Source of the DNA: Orientallactaga sibirica
Taxonomy: Eukaryota > Chordata > Mammalia > Rodentia > Dipodidae
NCBI GenBank assembly: GCA_036365145.1
Contig: JAEOAD010000031.1
Coordinates: forward strand, 6,606,001 to 6,670,000
Reading direction: 5' to 3'
Length of the DNA: 64,000 nucleotides
Below the pieces are notes generated by a model, which was not told the origin of the DNA, did no database searches, and saw only the letters and a program-made list of their open reading frames with translations. Shown here in pieces: positions 29,866-40,214 of the stretch (the first letter of the stretch is position 1; each line of letters begins with the position of its first letter). Position numbers and translations under genes: made by a program.

Positions 29866-30125
29866 GTTCTGCCCGGTGGCACACACCTTATAATATCAGC
29901 ACTTGGGAGGCAGAGGCAGGAGGATTCCAAGTTCCAAGGCAGCTTGAGCTACAGAGAGCGTTCCAAGCCACAACAAAACCAGGCTGGGGAGGTGGCTCCT
30001 CCCTCCAAGGAGCTTGCTTTCAAGGTCCGAGTTCAATTCCCCAGCGGTAAAGATGGACAGAATGGATTCGATTGCAGTGGCAAGAAACACACACACACAC
30101 ACGTGCAAATAAATAAATAATGTTT
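29866..30125 (+). repeat. Old B1-type plus tRNA-derived SINE pair
   Basis: A B1-like segment (CCGGTGGCACACACCTTATA) runs to about 29983. A tRNA-like segment (GAGTTCAATTCCCCAGCGG) with a short CA tract and an AAATAAATAAA tail follows. Confidence 0.7.
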
Positions 30126-30184
30126 TTAAAAGAAACAAGAAAAAGAAAGATATTGCTGAAGACTCCACATGCTTTGGCTGCAAG

Positions 30185-31050
30185 GTCGCTGAGAAATCAA
30201 GCTGGAGCTGAGCCGAAAACGTCCTCTCTATAGACCAGCTGCCAGAAAGCTGGAAAAAGCTGCACTGCTGCAGCCCTGAGGGAGACAGAAGTCATCAGCA
30301 GTGATAAACAGTGAACACTGCAATCTTGAAGTTTGGCCAGCCAGGCCAAATGACCCAACAGGTGTAATAGTGGCATATCTGTTATAGGGGAAACCAACTG
30401 CTCTCTAATTGGATTGAAGGCCTGCTCCATGGGAGGGAATATATACCTGGTACTGAAAACCTAATCAAAAGCCTATGGTGGGGGAGGTCATGAGACCTAG
30501 GAGTGTAACCCTTGCTTTTGTCTAGCTAAATACATACATTTTATGCCCACCAAACTGCTCTGTAAGCACTTTTCTTAACATTCGTACCCATATATTAATG
30601 AGACTCTCACTTTTGGTTAGAGAAGCTTCTCTTTTCAGATTGCAGTGACCACTGAGATGACCCAAAAGGCACCATAGTGCTGAGAAGAAGTGACAGAGGA
30701 GTGCTCAGCACTGAAACATCTCTATTACACCTTTCCAAGGCTCAGGGTCCATTTTGGAAGAGGTGGCAGAAAGAATGTAAGAGCCAAAGGAAGGGTAGGG
30801 CACTTAGAATACAATCATTCAGACACAAATTGGCCTCAGTATCCATGACCTCACGGTGTCTGGTACTACCTACACAAGACCCTCATAATAGGAGGAAAAG
30901 ATGATGTAATCAAAATAAAAGACTAATTGAGAGAGCGAGGGGATAAGACGGAGAGTGGATTTGTGAAGGGGAAAGTGGGGGAGGGAATTATCATAGTTTA
31001 TTGTCTATAGTTATGGAAATTGTCAATAAAAAAGTTTAAAAAAGAAAAAG
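30185..31050 (+). mobile_element. LINE-1 3' UTR, plus strand
   Basis: CAGGGTCCATTTTGGAAGAGG, GTGGCAGAAAGAATGTAAGAG, CATGACCTCACGGTGTCTGG and AAGATGATGTAATCAAAATAAAAG lead into GGGGGAGGGAATTATCATAG and an AATAAAA-rich end. The element matches my memory of rodent L1 3' UTRs and appears relatively young. The reverse transcriptase ORF is absent, as in a 5'-truncated insertion. Confidence 0.75.
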
Positions 31051-31057
31051 AGCCAGG

Positions 31058-31210
31058 GGCTTGGAGAGATGGCTTAGCGGTTAAGCTCTTGCCTGTGAAG
31101 CTTAAGGACCCTGGTTCAAGGCTCGATTCCCCAGGACCCACGTAAACCAGATGCACAAGGTAGTGCATGCATCTGGAGTTCATTTGTATGGCTGGAGGCC
31201 CTGGCCCACC

Positions 31211-31257
<47 letters not shown>

Positions 31258-31290
31258 GCTCTCAAATAAATTAAAAAAAAAAGTTTTTGA
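31058..31290 (+). repeat. B2-type SINE with (CT)n
   Basis: CTTGGAGAGATGGCTTAGCG head, a GGTTCAAGGCTCGATTCCC box-B region with a 5-bp insertion, and a long CT array (31216-31255). Confidence 0.95.
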
Positions 31291-31296
31291 AAAAGA

Positions 31297-31443
31297 GCCG
31301 GACATGGTGGTGCACACCTTTAATCCCAGCACTTGGGAGGCAGAGGTGGGAGGATCACCATGAGTTTGAGGCTACCCTGAAACTACATAGTGAATTCCAG
31401 GACAGCCTGGGCTAGAGTGAGACCCTACCTCAAAAAAAAAAAG
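31297..31443 (+). repeat. B1-type SINE
   Basis: GCCGGACATGGTGGTGCACAC head and complete body. Confidence 0.95.
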
Positions 31444-31449
31444 GGGGTG

Positions 31450-31676
31450 GGGCTGGAGGAATGGCTTAGTGGTTAAAGCGTTTGCCTGCAAAGCTAAAGG
31501 ACCCAGGTTCGATTCCCCAGGACCCATGTTAGCCAGATGCACAAGGTGGTGAATGCATCTGGAATTCATATGCAGTGGCTGTAGGCTCTGGCGTGCCCAT
31601 TCCCTCTCTCTCTCTCTGTCTTCCTTTCTCTCTGTCAAATACATAAATAAATAAAAATAAAATATTTTTTAAAAAA
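31450..31676 (+). repeat. B2-type SINE
   Basis: GGGGCTGGAGGAATGGCTTAG head, short form, tail of AAATACATAAATAAATAAA. Confidence 0.94.
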
Positions 31677-31696
31677 GAATGAAAAGCGGGAGGGAA

Positions 31697-31832
31697 GCCG
31701 GGCATGGTGGCACACACCTTTAATCCCAGCACTCAGAAGGCAGAGGTAGGAGGATTGTCAAGAATTCGAGGCCACCCTGAGACTACATAGTAAATTCCAG
31801 GTCAGCCTGAGCTAGAGTGAGTCCCTACCTCG

Positions 31833-31864
<32 letters not shown>

Positions 31865-31865
31865 A
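31697..31865 (+). repeat. B1-type SINE with long poly-A
   Basis: GCCGGGCATGGTGGCACACAC body and an uninterrupted A-tail of about 30 (31834-31863), a sign of recent insertion. Confidence 0.96.
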
Positions 31866-31879
31866 AAGAAAGGGGGAGT

Positions 31880-32046
31880 ATTGGGTTTTTTGTTTGTTTG
31901 TCTTGTTTTTTCAAGGTAAGGTCTCACTCTAGCCTAGGCTGACCTGCACCTCATTCTGTAGTCCCAGGCTGGCCTAGAACTCACAGTGATCCTCCTACAT
32001 CAGCCTCCTGAGTGCTGGGATTAAAGTCTTTAGCCACCACTGCTGG
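31880..32046 (-). repeat. B1-type SINE
   Basis: (TTTG)n, TTTTTTCAAGGTAAGGTCTC, a diverged middle (CTGACCTGCACCTCATTC), and the end CCACCACTGCTGGC. Confidence 0.9.
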
Positions 32047-32092
32047 CAATCATTGTCCGGGGGGAGGTTGTGGGTTTTTGTTGTTGTTGTTT

Positions 32093-32266
32093 TAAAAGAT
32101 TTATTTAATTAAATTAATGTATTTATTAGAGACAGAGAGAGAGAGTAAGAATGGGAGCACCAGGTCCTCTAGCCAGACACATACACCACCATGTGCATCT
32201 GGCTTATGTGAGACCTGGAGAATCGAACTGCATATGCCTTAACTGCTAAACCATCTCTCCAGCCCC
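32093..32266 (-). repeat. B2-type SINE
   Basis: An AT-rich tail and GACAGAGAGAGAG. It lost part of the middle (TCTAGCCAGACACATACACC) and of the promoter half (AATCGAACTGCATATGCC). Confidence 0.88.
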
Positions 32267-32267
32267 C

Positions 32268-32418
32268 CATTGTTGTTGTTTTTGAGGTAGGGTCTCACTC
32301 TAGCTCAAGCTGACCTGGAATTCACTATGTAGTCTCAGGGTGGCCTAGAACTCACAGTAATCTTCCTATCCCTGCCTCCTGAGTGCTGGGATTAAAGGTG
32401 TCTGCCACCATGTCTGGA
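32268..32418 (-). repeat. B1-type SINE
   Basis: TGTTTTTGAGGTAGGGTCTC to GCCACCATGTCTGG. A plus-strand B1 3' scrap (CTAGAGTGAGACCCTACCTT, 32419-32450) follows directly. Confidence 0.92.
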
Positions 32419-32462
32419 TCTAGAGTGAGACCCTACCTTGAAAAAACAAGAAAAAGGGAAAA

Positions 32463-32541
32463 AAAAGAATATAATGGAAAATCCAATTACAAAACAGGGT
32501 AAATCATACACAAACTTTGTTACACAGACTGATATATGGGA

Positions 32542-32577
<36 letters not shown>

Positions 32578-32740
32578 CCACATAGAACATCTCTGGACAG
32601 ATAAAAGAGAAACAGGCATTATAGTTGCCTCTGCAGAAAGGAACCAAGGAACAGAGGACCCAGGTAGGAAGCCTACCTATCCTGTCTTTCCTTTGCACAG
32701 TTTGACTAGTTTACAATGTTTTTTTTTTTTAAAGTCATAA
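32463..32740. other. AT-rich single-copy DNA with (AT)n
   Basis: Contains an interrupted AT array at 32541-32577. Otherwise nothing recognised. Confidence 0.5.
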
Positions 32741-33150
32741 GAAATTGTAACATCCTGGAAAAGCGCTCAGAATATCTTGTTATCTTGCCATGATAAATAC
32801 AGGTTTCAAAATTGCAGCTACAATGTGACCCCGATTTTTATAGAGAAAAAGGTATGATGCATCTGGATGGATATATAGAGAAACACCGCATTAGTTGCTA
32901 TTTTCACGGCAGTTTATTTGACATTCTGATGAAAATACAAACAGTAGAAAAGGGCACCAGTGACAAAGTCCGTGTCCCCTTCCCCCTCCTTTGGATCCAG
33001 CTCTCTGGAGCCTGTGCTCCGCTTATCACACGGAAAATGTCAACAGACGGCCTGGCTGTGGTGGGATTCCAGAGGATATTCTCGTCTGTGCTTTTTGTAG
33101 GTTTCTCATTTTTCTCAATAAACATGTATTGCTGTAGAAGAAAAAGGTAT
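32741..33150. other. Single-copy block, possible transcript 3' end
   Basis: A non-repetitive 400-bp block. It holds an AATAAA hexamer at 33117-33122 and an AAAAAG|GTATGT donor-like site near 33146, both on the plus strand. The 127-aa frame at 32812-33195 runs on into the following repeat and has no domain. Confidence 0.35.
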
Positions 33151-33257
33151 GTTTTTTATTCTTTTGTTTCTTTTGCTTTTTTCTTTTCTGTCTGAGACAG
33201 GATCTCTCACTACATAGCCCAAGTTGTCCTCTTGCCTTGAGATGCCAGGTGAGATAA

Positions 33258-33299
33258 ATTCTTTTATTTATTTATTTATTTATTTTTAGAGAGAGCAAC

Positions 33300-33336
<37 letters not shown>

Positions 33337-33518
33337 GGTGTGCCAGAGCCTCAGCTACTGCCATTGAACTCCAGATGCTTGCTCCACCTAGTGGGTATGT
33401 GCGACCTTGCACTTGTCTCACTTTTGTGCATCTGACTTATGTGGGATCTGGAGAACCAAACATGGGTCCTTAGGCTTTGCAGGCAAGTGCCTTAACTACT
33501 AAGCCATCTCTCCAGCCC
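33258..33518 (-). repeat. B2-type SINE, long subfamily
   Basis: A (GA)n tract (33303-33333), then the extra middle segment TATGTGCGACCTTGCACTTG and a GGGATCTGGAGAACCAAAC promoter half. Confidence 0.93.
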
Positions 33519-33529
33519 AGATTCTTTTA

Positions 33530-33718
33530 AAAAATATATATTTATTTATTTATTGGAGAGAGAGAGGCAGAAAGAGAGGGAGAGAGACAGAGAGAATGGG
33601 AGCACCAGGGCCTCCAGCTGCTGCAAACAAACTCCAGATGCGGGTACTGGGGAATCAATCCAGGGTTGTTAGGTTTTGCAGGCAAGTGCCGTAACTGCTG
33701 AACCATCTCTCCAGCCCC
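33530..33718 (-). repeat. B2-type SINE
   Basis: Short form with an internal deletion between CTCCAGATGC and GGGTACTGGGG. It lies next to a long-form copy in the same orientation. Confidence 0.9.
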
Positions 33719-33721
33719 TGA

Positions 33722-34032
33722 AACACATTCTTTGTGTGAGTACATGTTCATGTGTGTGAGGATGGGCACACACATAGCACAGCACGTGTGTGGAAGTCAG
33801 AAGACAACGCCAGGTGTCGGTCCTTGCCTCCCATCTTGTTTTAAGCAGGAGCTCTCGTTTTCACCACCGCGTTTGCCAGGCTAAATGACCGGCAAACTCC
33901 CACGCTAGGTATGCTAGGATTACAGACCTTAATGCTATAGCATTGGCTTTCTGTGGGTTCTGGACATCTGCACTTAAGTATTTATGCATGGGTGGCAAAT
34001 GCTTTACATATTAAGCCATCTCCTCAGTCAAA
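33722..34032 (-). repeat. Old composite SINE (GT-rich type)
   Basis: A GTGTGTG-rich lead, GGAAGTCAGAAGACAACGCC, AGGTGTCGGTCCTTGCC and a tRNA-like end (TGGCAAATGCTTTACATATT AAGCC). Same family as 6.74-7.07 kb. Confidence 0.68.
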
Positions 34033-34035
34033 ACA

Positions 34036-34685
34036 CATGTTCTGGATTACGACAGGCTTCAAATCTCCTTTTTTTCCTTACTCCAGCATGGACAGTTCAC
34101 CCAGATCACGTGACAGACATAGCATGTCTCTGTGCCAGAAGGTCTCCCAAGCAGAGCCATTTTGAAAAACCAGACCCTTCCTCTCCACCAGCTCTGACCT
34201 CACAGCCTGGGCCCACCAGCATCCTGGAAGAGCGCCACAGAGAAGAAACCTGTTGCCTTGGTGCTGGTCAGAGACTCAGCCCAGGACACTTCCTCTGCCT
34301 CTTTCCTCAGTAGGAATGTCTAGAAATGGATCACAAATATAAGGAAGGGAAAAGAGAGGCAAGCTAACCCCCTTTCTCATAGATCTTAGGTTAGAGACGA
34401 CTGGCCTAGTTAAAAACCACACCTTAATGAGGCTCCTTTCTGGCCTAATTGTCACCATGGCAATGACCCCTAGTGGCCATCTTTAATTAACTTAGAATCA
34501 GAGTCACCAAACGAGCTTCTCCAACAAATTGCTTGCCAGCCCACTTAGTCACGCTGCTCCTCCTCTGCCCTCTGCCCTCTCTGCTCCAGCAGTGAGGAGG
34601 ATGGAGTAAGAAATAGCCTGGCTTCCTCTGCATCCGCTGGACTTGCTTGTCATGATCGAGCAAGGGGCTCAAACCTGCCGCAAAC
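34036..34685. other. Single-copy intergenic block
   Basis: No young repeats. Contains GCCTAATTGTCACC and TTTAATTAACTTAG near 34445-34492, homeodomain-type cores. No coding exon supported. Confidence 0.4.
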
Positions 34686-34686
34686 A

Positions 34687-34687
34687 A

Positions 34688-34728
<41 letters not shown>
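34687..34728. repeat. (CAT)n microsatellite
   Basis: Fourteen perfect CAT/ATC units. Confidence 0.96.
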
Positions 34729-34734
34729 CAGTAA

Positions 34735-34858
34735 GGGTCTGGGGAGATGGCTCAGTGGTTAAGGTGCTTGCTTGCAAAGCCAGCTGGCTGGGTTCAATTC
34801 CTTAGCACCCATATAAAGCCAGACACAAAGTGGTACATTCATCTAGAGTTTATTTATA
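34735..34858 (+). repeat. Older tRNA-derived (B2/B3-like) SINE, left part
   Basis: GGGGAGATGGCTCAGTGGTTAAGG is closer to the muroid B2/B3 head (GCTCAG) than to the dominant local type (GCTTAG). It is interrupted by a B1 insertion and resumes at 35010. Confidence 0.8.
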
Positions 34859-35009
34859 CAGGGTGTGGTGGCGCATGCCTTTAGTCCCAGCACTTGAGAG
34901 GCTGAGGTGGGATGATCACCCTGAGTTCAAAGCCGGTCTGGGGCTACAGAGTGAGTTCTAGTCAGCCTGGACTGGAGTGAAGACTGCCTCAAAAAAAAAA
35001 AAAAAAAAA
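34859..35009 (+). repeat. B1-type SINE nested in a tRNA-derived SINE
   Basis: Complete B1 with a 20-base poly-A. The exact duplication AGAGTTTATTTATA occurs at 34845-34858 and 35010-35023. Confidence 0.96.
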
Positions 35010-35080
35010 AGAGTTTATTTATAGTGGCAGGAGACCCTGACACAACCATATGCACATATGTGCAAATAAATAAAATATAA
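35010..35080 (+). repeat. Older tRNA-derived SINE, right part
   Basis: TAGTGGCAGGAGACCCTGAC through CACATATGTGCAAATAAATAAA completes the element split by the nested B1. Confidence 0.8.
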
Positions 35081-35084
35081 AATA

Positions 35085-35290
35085 ATTAATAATAGTAGCA
35101 ATAATCATAGCACAATGTTAAGTGCTTTGTATTCAGTTCCTCAGTTAATCTTCCCAGTAATCCTGGGGTGGATACATCATTATTATCTATCATCCTTTCT
35201 GGATAAGGAAACAGGCATGGAGAAGCTAAGTCAGTAAGTTGCAGGGCTGTGATTTAACTCAAGCAATGTGGGATGAGTCAGTAGCATAAT
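35085..35290 (+). repeat. MIR SINE
   Basis: CAATGTTAAGTGCTTTGTATTC, TCAGTTAATCTTCCCAGTAATCC, GGATAAGGAAACAGGCATGG and GGGCTGTGATTTAACTCAAG give the MIR core and 3' order on the plus strand. Confidence 0.8.
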
Positions 35291-35528
35291 TATAATGATG
35301 CATGGGATGCCATTCACTGGGTCATTTGTTTGTTTGAGCCCACTGAGCCTGCTGGGGGAAGTGGGGACACTTACATCATGCCTCTGAATCTGTTTCCTCA
35401 CCTGGAACGTGGAGGGTAAAGTGCACCAGGGGCAGTCCTGAGTAGCCTCATCACTCAGCTCCACCAGAACTTGCTTTTTCACCCTGGTGTGGTTTCATAA
35501 GCAAGATGGCATGAAAGTAGACATCACA

Positions 35529-35755
35529 GGGCTGGAGAGATGGTTTAGCAATTAAGGCACTTGTCTGCAAGGCCAAAGGATCTATGTTCAATTCCCCAGG
35601 ACCTACATAAGCCAGATGCACATGGTGGCATGTATCTGGAGTTCATTTGCAGCAGCTAGAGGCTATGGTGAGCACATTCTCTCCTCTATCTGCCTCTGTC
35701 TCTCTCTTTCTTTCTCTCTCTTTCAAATAAAAAATAAAAATAAATATTAAAAAAA
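35529..35755 (+). repeat. B2-type SINE
   Basis: GGGCTGGAGAGATGGTTTAGC head, short form, CT-rich region and A-rich tail. Confidence 0.93.
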
Positions 35756-35764
35756 AAGAAAGTT

Positions 35765-35921
35765 GAACACTGGGTGTAGTGGTGCATGTCTTTAATCCCA
35801 GCACTCAGGAGCCAGAGGTAGGAGGATCACCATGAGTTCAAGGCCACCCTGACACTACATAGTGAATTCTAGGTCAGCCCGGACTAGAGTGAAACTCTAA
35901 CTCAAAAAAAAAAAAAAAAAT
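35765..35921 (+). repeat. B1-type SINE
   Basis: ACTGGGTGTAGTGGTGCATG head, complete body and a 17-base A tail. Confidence 0.92.
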
Positions 35922-36230
35922 GTTGACATCATAAATATGGCCATCCATCCTTCCAGGAGCCTTGGCTTCATCCTTCCTCTCACACCCACCTCTATTCTGT
36001 CAGCAAATCTCAACAACAATATCTTCAAAAGATTTCAGAACTGAGCCAGTTCTCACACTTAGCCCTCCATCCTGATAGGTATTCAAAGTGAGAGCAGTTA
36101 GCAGGCACCCGATTACTGACAGAAAGGATCCCTTAGCTGTGGCAAGAACTTTCAGTTTTATTGTGAATCACATGAAGACCATAGAAGAACTGTGAGCACG
36201 ATTCAATTTGCTTCTTGAAAAAGAGCTCTC
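35922..36230. other. Single-copy intergenic DNA
   Basis: About 300 bp with nothing recognisable on either strand. Confidence 0.45.
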
Positions 36231-36232
36231 TA

Positions 36233-36403
36233 GAGCAAGATGTGGTGGTGCACGCCTTTAATCCCAGCACTTGGGAGGCACAGGTAGGTGTATTGCTGAG
36301 TTTGAAGCCAACCTGTGATGACAAAGTGAATTCCAGGTCAGCCTGGACTAGAGTGAGACCCTACCTCAAAAAAAAAAACAAACAAAACAAAACAAACAAA
36401 AAA
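36233..36403 (+). repeat. B1-type SINE
   Basis: GCAAGATGTGGTGGTGCACG head; the tail is an AAAC-rich array. AAAGAGCTC occurs before and after it. Confidence 0.93.
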
Positions 36404-36409
36404 AGAGCT

Positions 36410-36600
36410 CCCTAGCGGGACACGGTGGCACATGTCCGTGAGCCCAGAACTCATGAGGCAAAGGCAGGAGGATGGAAAGTTTGAGGTCAGCCTGAGCTAC
36501 AGACGGAGCCCTTGTCTGAAGAAGGATGGCTGCTCTAGTAAAGAATGTGCATGAGCATGTGCAAGGCTTTGTATTCCATCATCAGCACTGAAAAAACAGA
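36410..36600 (+). repeat. Old composite: B1 followed by ID-like
   Basis: A B1-like part (GACACGGTGGCACATGTCCG ... GAGCCCTTGTCTGAAG) is followed by an ID-like part (CATGAGCATGTGCAAGGCTT, then CCATCATCAGCACTG). This is the reverse order to the B4-type copies elsewhere. Confidence 0.65.
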
Positions 36601-36878
36601 AAAGAAAATGAGAGGGAGATAGAGCAAAAGAAGAGAGAAAAAAGAGGAGAAAAGGAGAGAGAGAGAGGGAAGAGGGAAAGCAAGCTAAAGGAAGTGTTGC
36701 AGTCCTATGACTGTGACAAAGACAGAATGGGCATGCCAGGGTCTCCAGCCACTGCAAACGAACTCCAGATGCATGTGCCCCTTGTGCATCTGGCTTAATT
36801 GGGTCCTGGGGAATTGAACCTTGGTCCTTTGGCTTCACAGGCAAACGCCTTAACCACTAAGCTATTTCTCCAGCCCTA
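36600..36878 (-). repeat. Purine tract plus B2-type SINE
   Basis: A GA/GAAA purine-rich run (36600-36690) is followed by the B2-type promoter half in reverse, TCCAGCCACTGCAAACGAACT to AGCTATTTCTCCAGCCC. A 20-bp unique insert separates the two. Confidence 0.85.
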
Positions 36879-36942
36879 CATAAGCAAGTTCTATATAGCC
36901 TAGGCTACTGAAGAGCCTGTATTTAAAATAATGGGGGGGGGG

Positions 36943-37170
36943 GGCTGTAGAGATGGCTTAATGATTAAGGCACTTGCATGCAAAACCTAAGGACCCAGGT
37001 TTGATTTCCCCAGTACCCATATAAGCCTGATGTACAAGGTGGTACATGTGTCTGGAGTTCATTTGCAGGGGCTAGAGGCCCTGATGTGCCCATTCTCTCC
37101 CTTTCCCTCCTCCTTCTCTCTTTCTCTGCCTCTCTCTTTCTAGTAAATAAAATAAAACAAAATATTAGTT
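36943..37170 (+). repeat. B2-type SINE
   Basis: A G-run, then GCTGTAGAGATGGCTTAATG. Short form with a CT/TC-rich region. Confidence 0.92.
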
Positions 37171-37182
37171 TTTAAAATGAGG

Positions 37183-37312
37183 GAGAGAATCCCAGCACTT
37201 GGGAGGCAGAGGTAGGAGGATCACTGAGTGTTAAAGGTCATCCTGAGACTACATAGTGAATTCCAGGTCAGCCTGGGCTAGAGTGAAACCCTACCTTGAA
37301 AAAAAAAGGGGG
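37183..37312 (+). repeat. B1-type SINE, 5' truncated
   Basis: Begins at AATCCCAGCACTTGGGAGG, so the first 20 or so bases are missing. Ends in an oligo-A/G tail. Confidence 0.92.
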
Positions 37313-37866
37313 GAAAGATAAGGGAAGGAAGGGTTAACCACTCTGGGTACTGAGTGGAGAAAGAATTGAGGGCATGACTAGAAACAGTAAGATTGTATGG
37401 CTATAGAAGTTTGTTGCCAGACTAATGGTGGCTTGACTTATTTAGCCTGTAGGCTAGGCTGAGGTTGGTAGCTGAGCTAGAGGGTAACTTGTGGATGCCC
37501 CATAGTACTGGCCTGCATTTCAGTACCAATGGACAGACAGCTGTTGACCCACCTGGGCCAGCACAGCCCTGGGCGCCTGAACTAGTGGGACCTGGGATCA
37601 GCCAGGCCCAGTACCCTGCAGAGCTGGTGATTTAGATCCCTGGCATCCTCCCTTTGGAAATACTCTTCCTTTGAAAACTGCTGTCCTCAAAAGTGGATAA
37701 GATAGCCACCTCGCAGCCTCAGAAGGCTACTGTGAGCGACCATGAATGAGACAGTTTCCTAATTGAGGACGAGGTGCAGGTGGGGGGTGGGGGTGCACTC
37801 ATAAGCAAGGTCTCTGAATGTCAGGGACTGGAGTTTACCTCCCTGACTCTGGAGAATTAGAAATAA
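37313..37866. other. Single-copy intergenic DNA
   Basis: Contains a small AGGCTAGGCTGAGG-type duplication near 37445-37460. Nothing further. Confidence 0.45.
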
Positions 37867-37868
37867 AG

Positions 37869-38083
37869 CCAAAGACTGGAAAGATGGCTTAGTGGTTAAG
37901 GCATTTGCCTGTGAAGCCTAAAGGACCCAGATTTGATTCCCCAGAACCCACCATAAGCCAGATGCACAGCATGGTGCATGCATCTGCATTTCATTTGCAG
38001 TGGCTGAAGGCCCTGGCATGCCCATTCTCTTTCTCTCCCTCTCCTTCCTTCCATTTCTCTCTCTCTTAAATAAATAAAATAAT
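37869..38083 (+). repeat. B2-type SINE
   Basis: GACTGGAAAGATGGCTTAGTG head, CT-rich region and a short tail, directly followed by a minus-strand B1. Confidence 0.93.
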
Positions 38084-38238
38084 CTTTTGTTTTGTTTGTT
38101 TTTCGAGGTAAGATCTCACTTTAGCCCAGGCTGACCTAGAATTCACTATGTAGTCTCAGGGTGGCCTCGAACGCACGGCAATCCTCCTACCTCTGCCTCC
38201 TGAGTGCTGGGATTAAAGGCGTGCACCACCAAGCCCGG

Positions 38239-38271
<33 letters not shown>
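38084..38271 (-). repeat. B1-type SINE with poly-T on both sides
   Basis: (TTTTG)n, then TTTTTCGAGGTAAGATCTC to CACCAAGCCCGGC. A poly-T of more than 30 follows the 5' end (38239-38271), suggesting insertion into, or beside, another element's tail. Confidence 0.92.
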
Positions 38272-38274
<3 letters not shown>

Positions 38275-39715
38275 GTAGCCAAGTCCGAAACAGATTGTAA
38301 GAGCAAGAAAATGCTGGGCACTGTCTAACCCTGGGCCTTTCACCTTTCCCCCATCTGCACTGCTAGGACGCTTCTCTGCTGACAAAGCTCCTGAGAACAG
38401 AGCTGCTCCTCTGAGAGGGGGGCAGTCTTAATTAATCCCTCCAGACCCAGTGCCCTACATCCTTCCTCTAAGGATGGGACCAGAGAGCAGAGCTCTGCTC
38501 CAGGCCTCCTCTGCACCCAGTCTAGTTCCTCTGAAGAGATTTCTTCTCACAGCAGGATTCTTTTTCCAAGATTGTGTAGCACCACTGGGGATGCACAGAC
38601 TGAAGAGGCCTTGTGTGAACTGTGGATGTTCCTGAAGGTACAAGCAGAGCAGGGCAGTCAGACAGCAAGCTTGGCCTCCTAGATTTCTCTCAGAAACGAC
38701 CTCCAGGCTTCTGGTTCCCAAAGAAGTGCTTTCTCTCAGCTTCCCTGTGGAGAGGGAAGAGGGAGTGAGAATTGGACCTTGGATTTAGCAATCCTCAAAA
38801 CCACCACTGAAGCCCACCCTGGATCCAGCATCTGAGCCATGGTGCTAAACCTTCTAGGCCACTTCTCAGTACCTATGGCCACAGGGCCAGCCTAGTGCTT
38901 GCTTTTTCCTTTTTCCAGATGCATCCTGCGCTGGGCTCTGTCCTGGTACTTAACTCTCTTTGCCCTGGAAGTCCCTGAAATGGACCAGGCTCCACCTTTG
39001 GAAACAACCCACCCTTAAGGAACACTGTGGTTGGGCACCGGGTAGAGCGCACAGGACTAGGTTTTTTGGTGTGACCGTGAAGCCAGAAGTCCTCCATGCA
39101 AACTTCCTCTGTTGCTTCAGTCATTGCCTGTCAAGTCTTCACTGGCTTGTGGGAAGGGGTGGGGTGGGACAGTGCTGGACATTGATTACCCCCAGCCTTC
39201 TTTGTTGACTGAGCTCCCGAGAGCTGACTTGCTTCTCTGAGCATCGGGCGGTTGCAATTTCTCTTTGGAGAAAAGGTCGTTTTGCACTCAGATGGCCTTA
39301 ATCTCAGTTTCTCCACCTGGCCAATAGGGGAAAACTAGTCCCTCTGGAAACTTCAGAAACCAGAAATAAAGCTCTGATCACAGCCCATGTAAGTGGCCCT
39401 CCATTTCACAATGTGAGCCATCTCTCAGGACGGTTACCTGAGGAGACCCCACAGGAAGACTTCCTTTACCTCCAGCCAGGCCATTTTCTGGCATCTCTCT
39501 GGACCCCTACAATTTCCACTGCACTCTGAGCAAACATGTTCTCATCTATAAAATTACAGATGGGAAAAGTGAGGCCTGGACATCAACTGTCCTGTCCAGG
39601 GTCCCACTCTGAACCAAGGCTCAGGTAAAAGGGACTTGAGCCCTCAGAAAGTCACCATAAGTGTCCCCTTGTTTCTCCCAGGGACATAGCACTATTTCAG
39701 AGACTTAAAAAAATA
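38272..39715. other. Single-copy block with MIR-like scraps
   Basis: About 1.4 kb without young repeats. Short MIR-like pieces occur near 39290-39330 (ATCTCAGTTTCTCCACCTGG) and 39545-39600 (TTACAGATGGGAAAAGTGAGG). TCTTAATTAATCCCTCC near 38427 is a homeodomain-type core. Confidence 0.4.
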
Positions 39716-39719
39716 TTTG

Positions 39720-39910
39720 ATGGGATGGAGAGATGGCTTAGTGGTTAAGGCACTTGCCTACAAAGCCTAAGGACCCAAGTTCAATTCCCCAGTACCCACG
39801 ACATACACCAGATGCACAAGGCATGCATCTGGAGTTCATTTATAGTGGCTAGAGGCCCTGGTGTGCACATTCTCTCTTTCTCTTTCAAATAAATAAAATA
39901 AAAAATAAAT
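39720..39910 (+). repeat. B2-type SINE
   Basis: GATGGAGAGATGGCTTAGTGG head, shortened middle (CACAAGGCATGCATCTGG), A-rich tail. Confidence 0.92.
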
Positions 39911-39956
39911 TTAAAAAAACACGAGTTTTTTTTTAAAAAAATTTTTAATTTTCTTG

Positions 39957-40100
39957 AGCTAGATGTGGTGGTGCATACCTTTAATCCCAGCACTCAGGAG
40001 GCAGAAGTAAGAGGATTATTGTGAGTTTGAGGCCAGCCTGTGGCTACATAGTGAATTCTAGGTTGGCCTGGGCCTAGAGTGAGACCCTACCTCAAAAAAA
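39957..40100 (+). repeat. B1-type SINE
   Basis: GCTAGATGTGGTGGTGCATAC head and full body. It meets a minus-strand B1 tail-to-tail at about 40100. Confidence 0.92.
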
Positions 40101-40105
40101 TTTTT

Positions 40106-40214
40106 TTGAGACAATGTTTCATTTTATACCCCAAGCTGGCCTCAAGTTCAGGATCCTCCTACACTGGCTGCAGGGTGCTGGGATGACAGGCATTGAACTG
40201 TTAGGCCTGGCTTG
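40106..40214 (-). repeat. B1-type SINE, old
   Basis: TGAGACAATGTTTCATTTTATA to GTTAGGCCTGGCTTG. Together with the plus-strand B1 it forms an imperfect inverted repeat. Confidence 0.78.
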
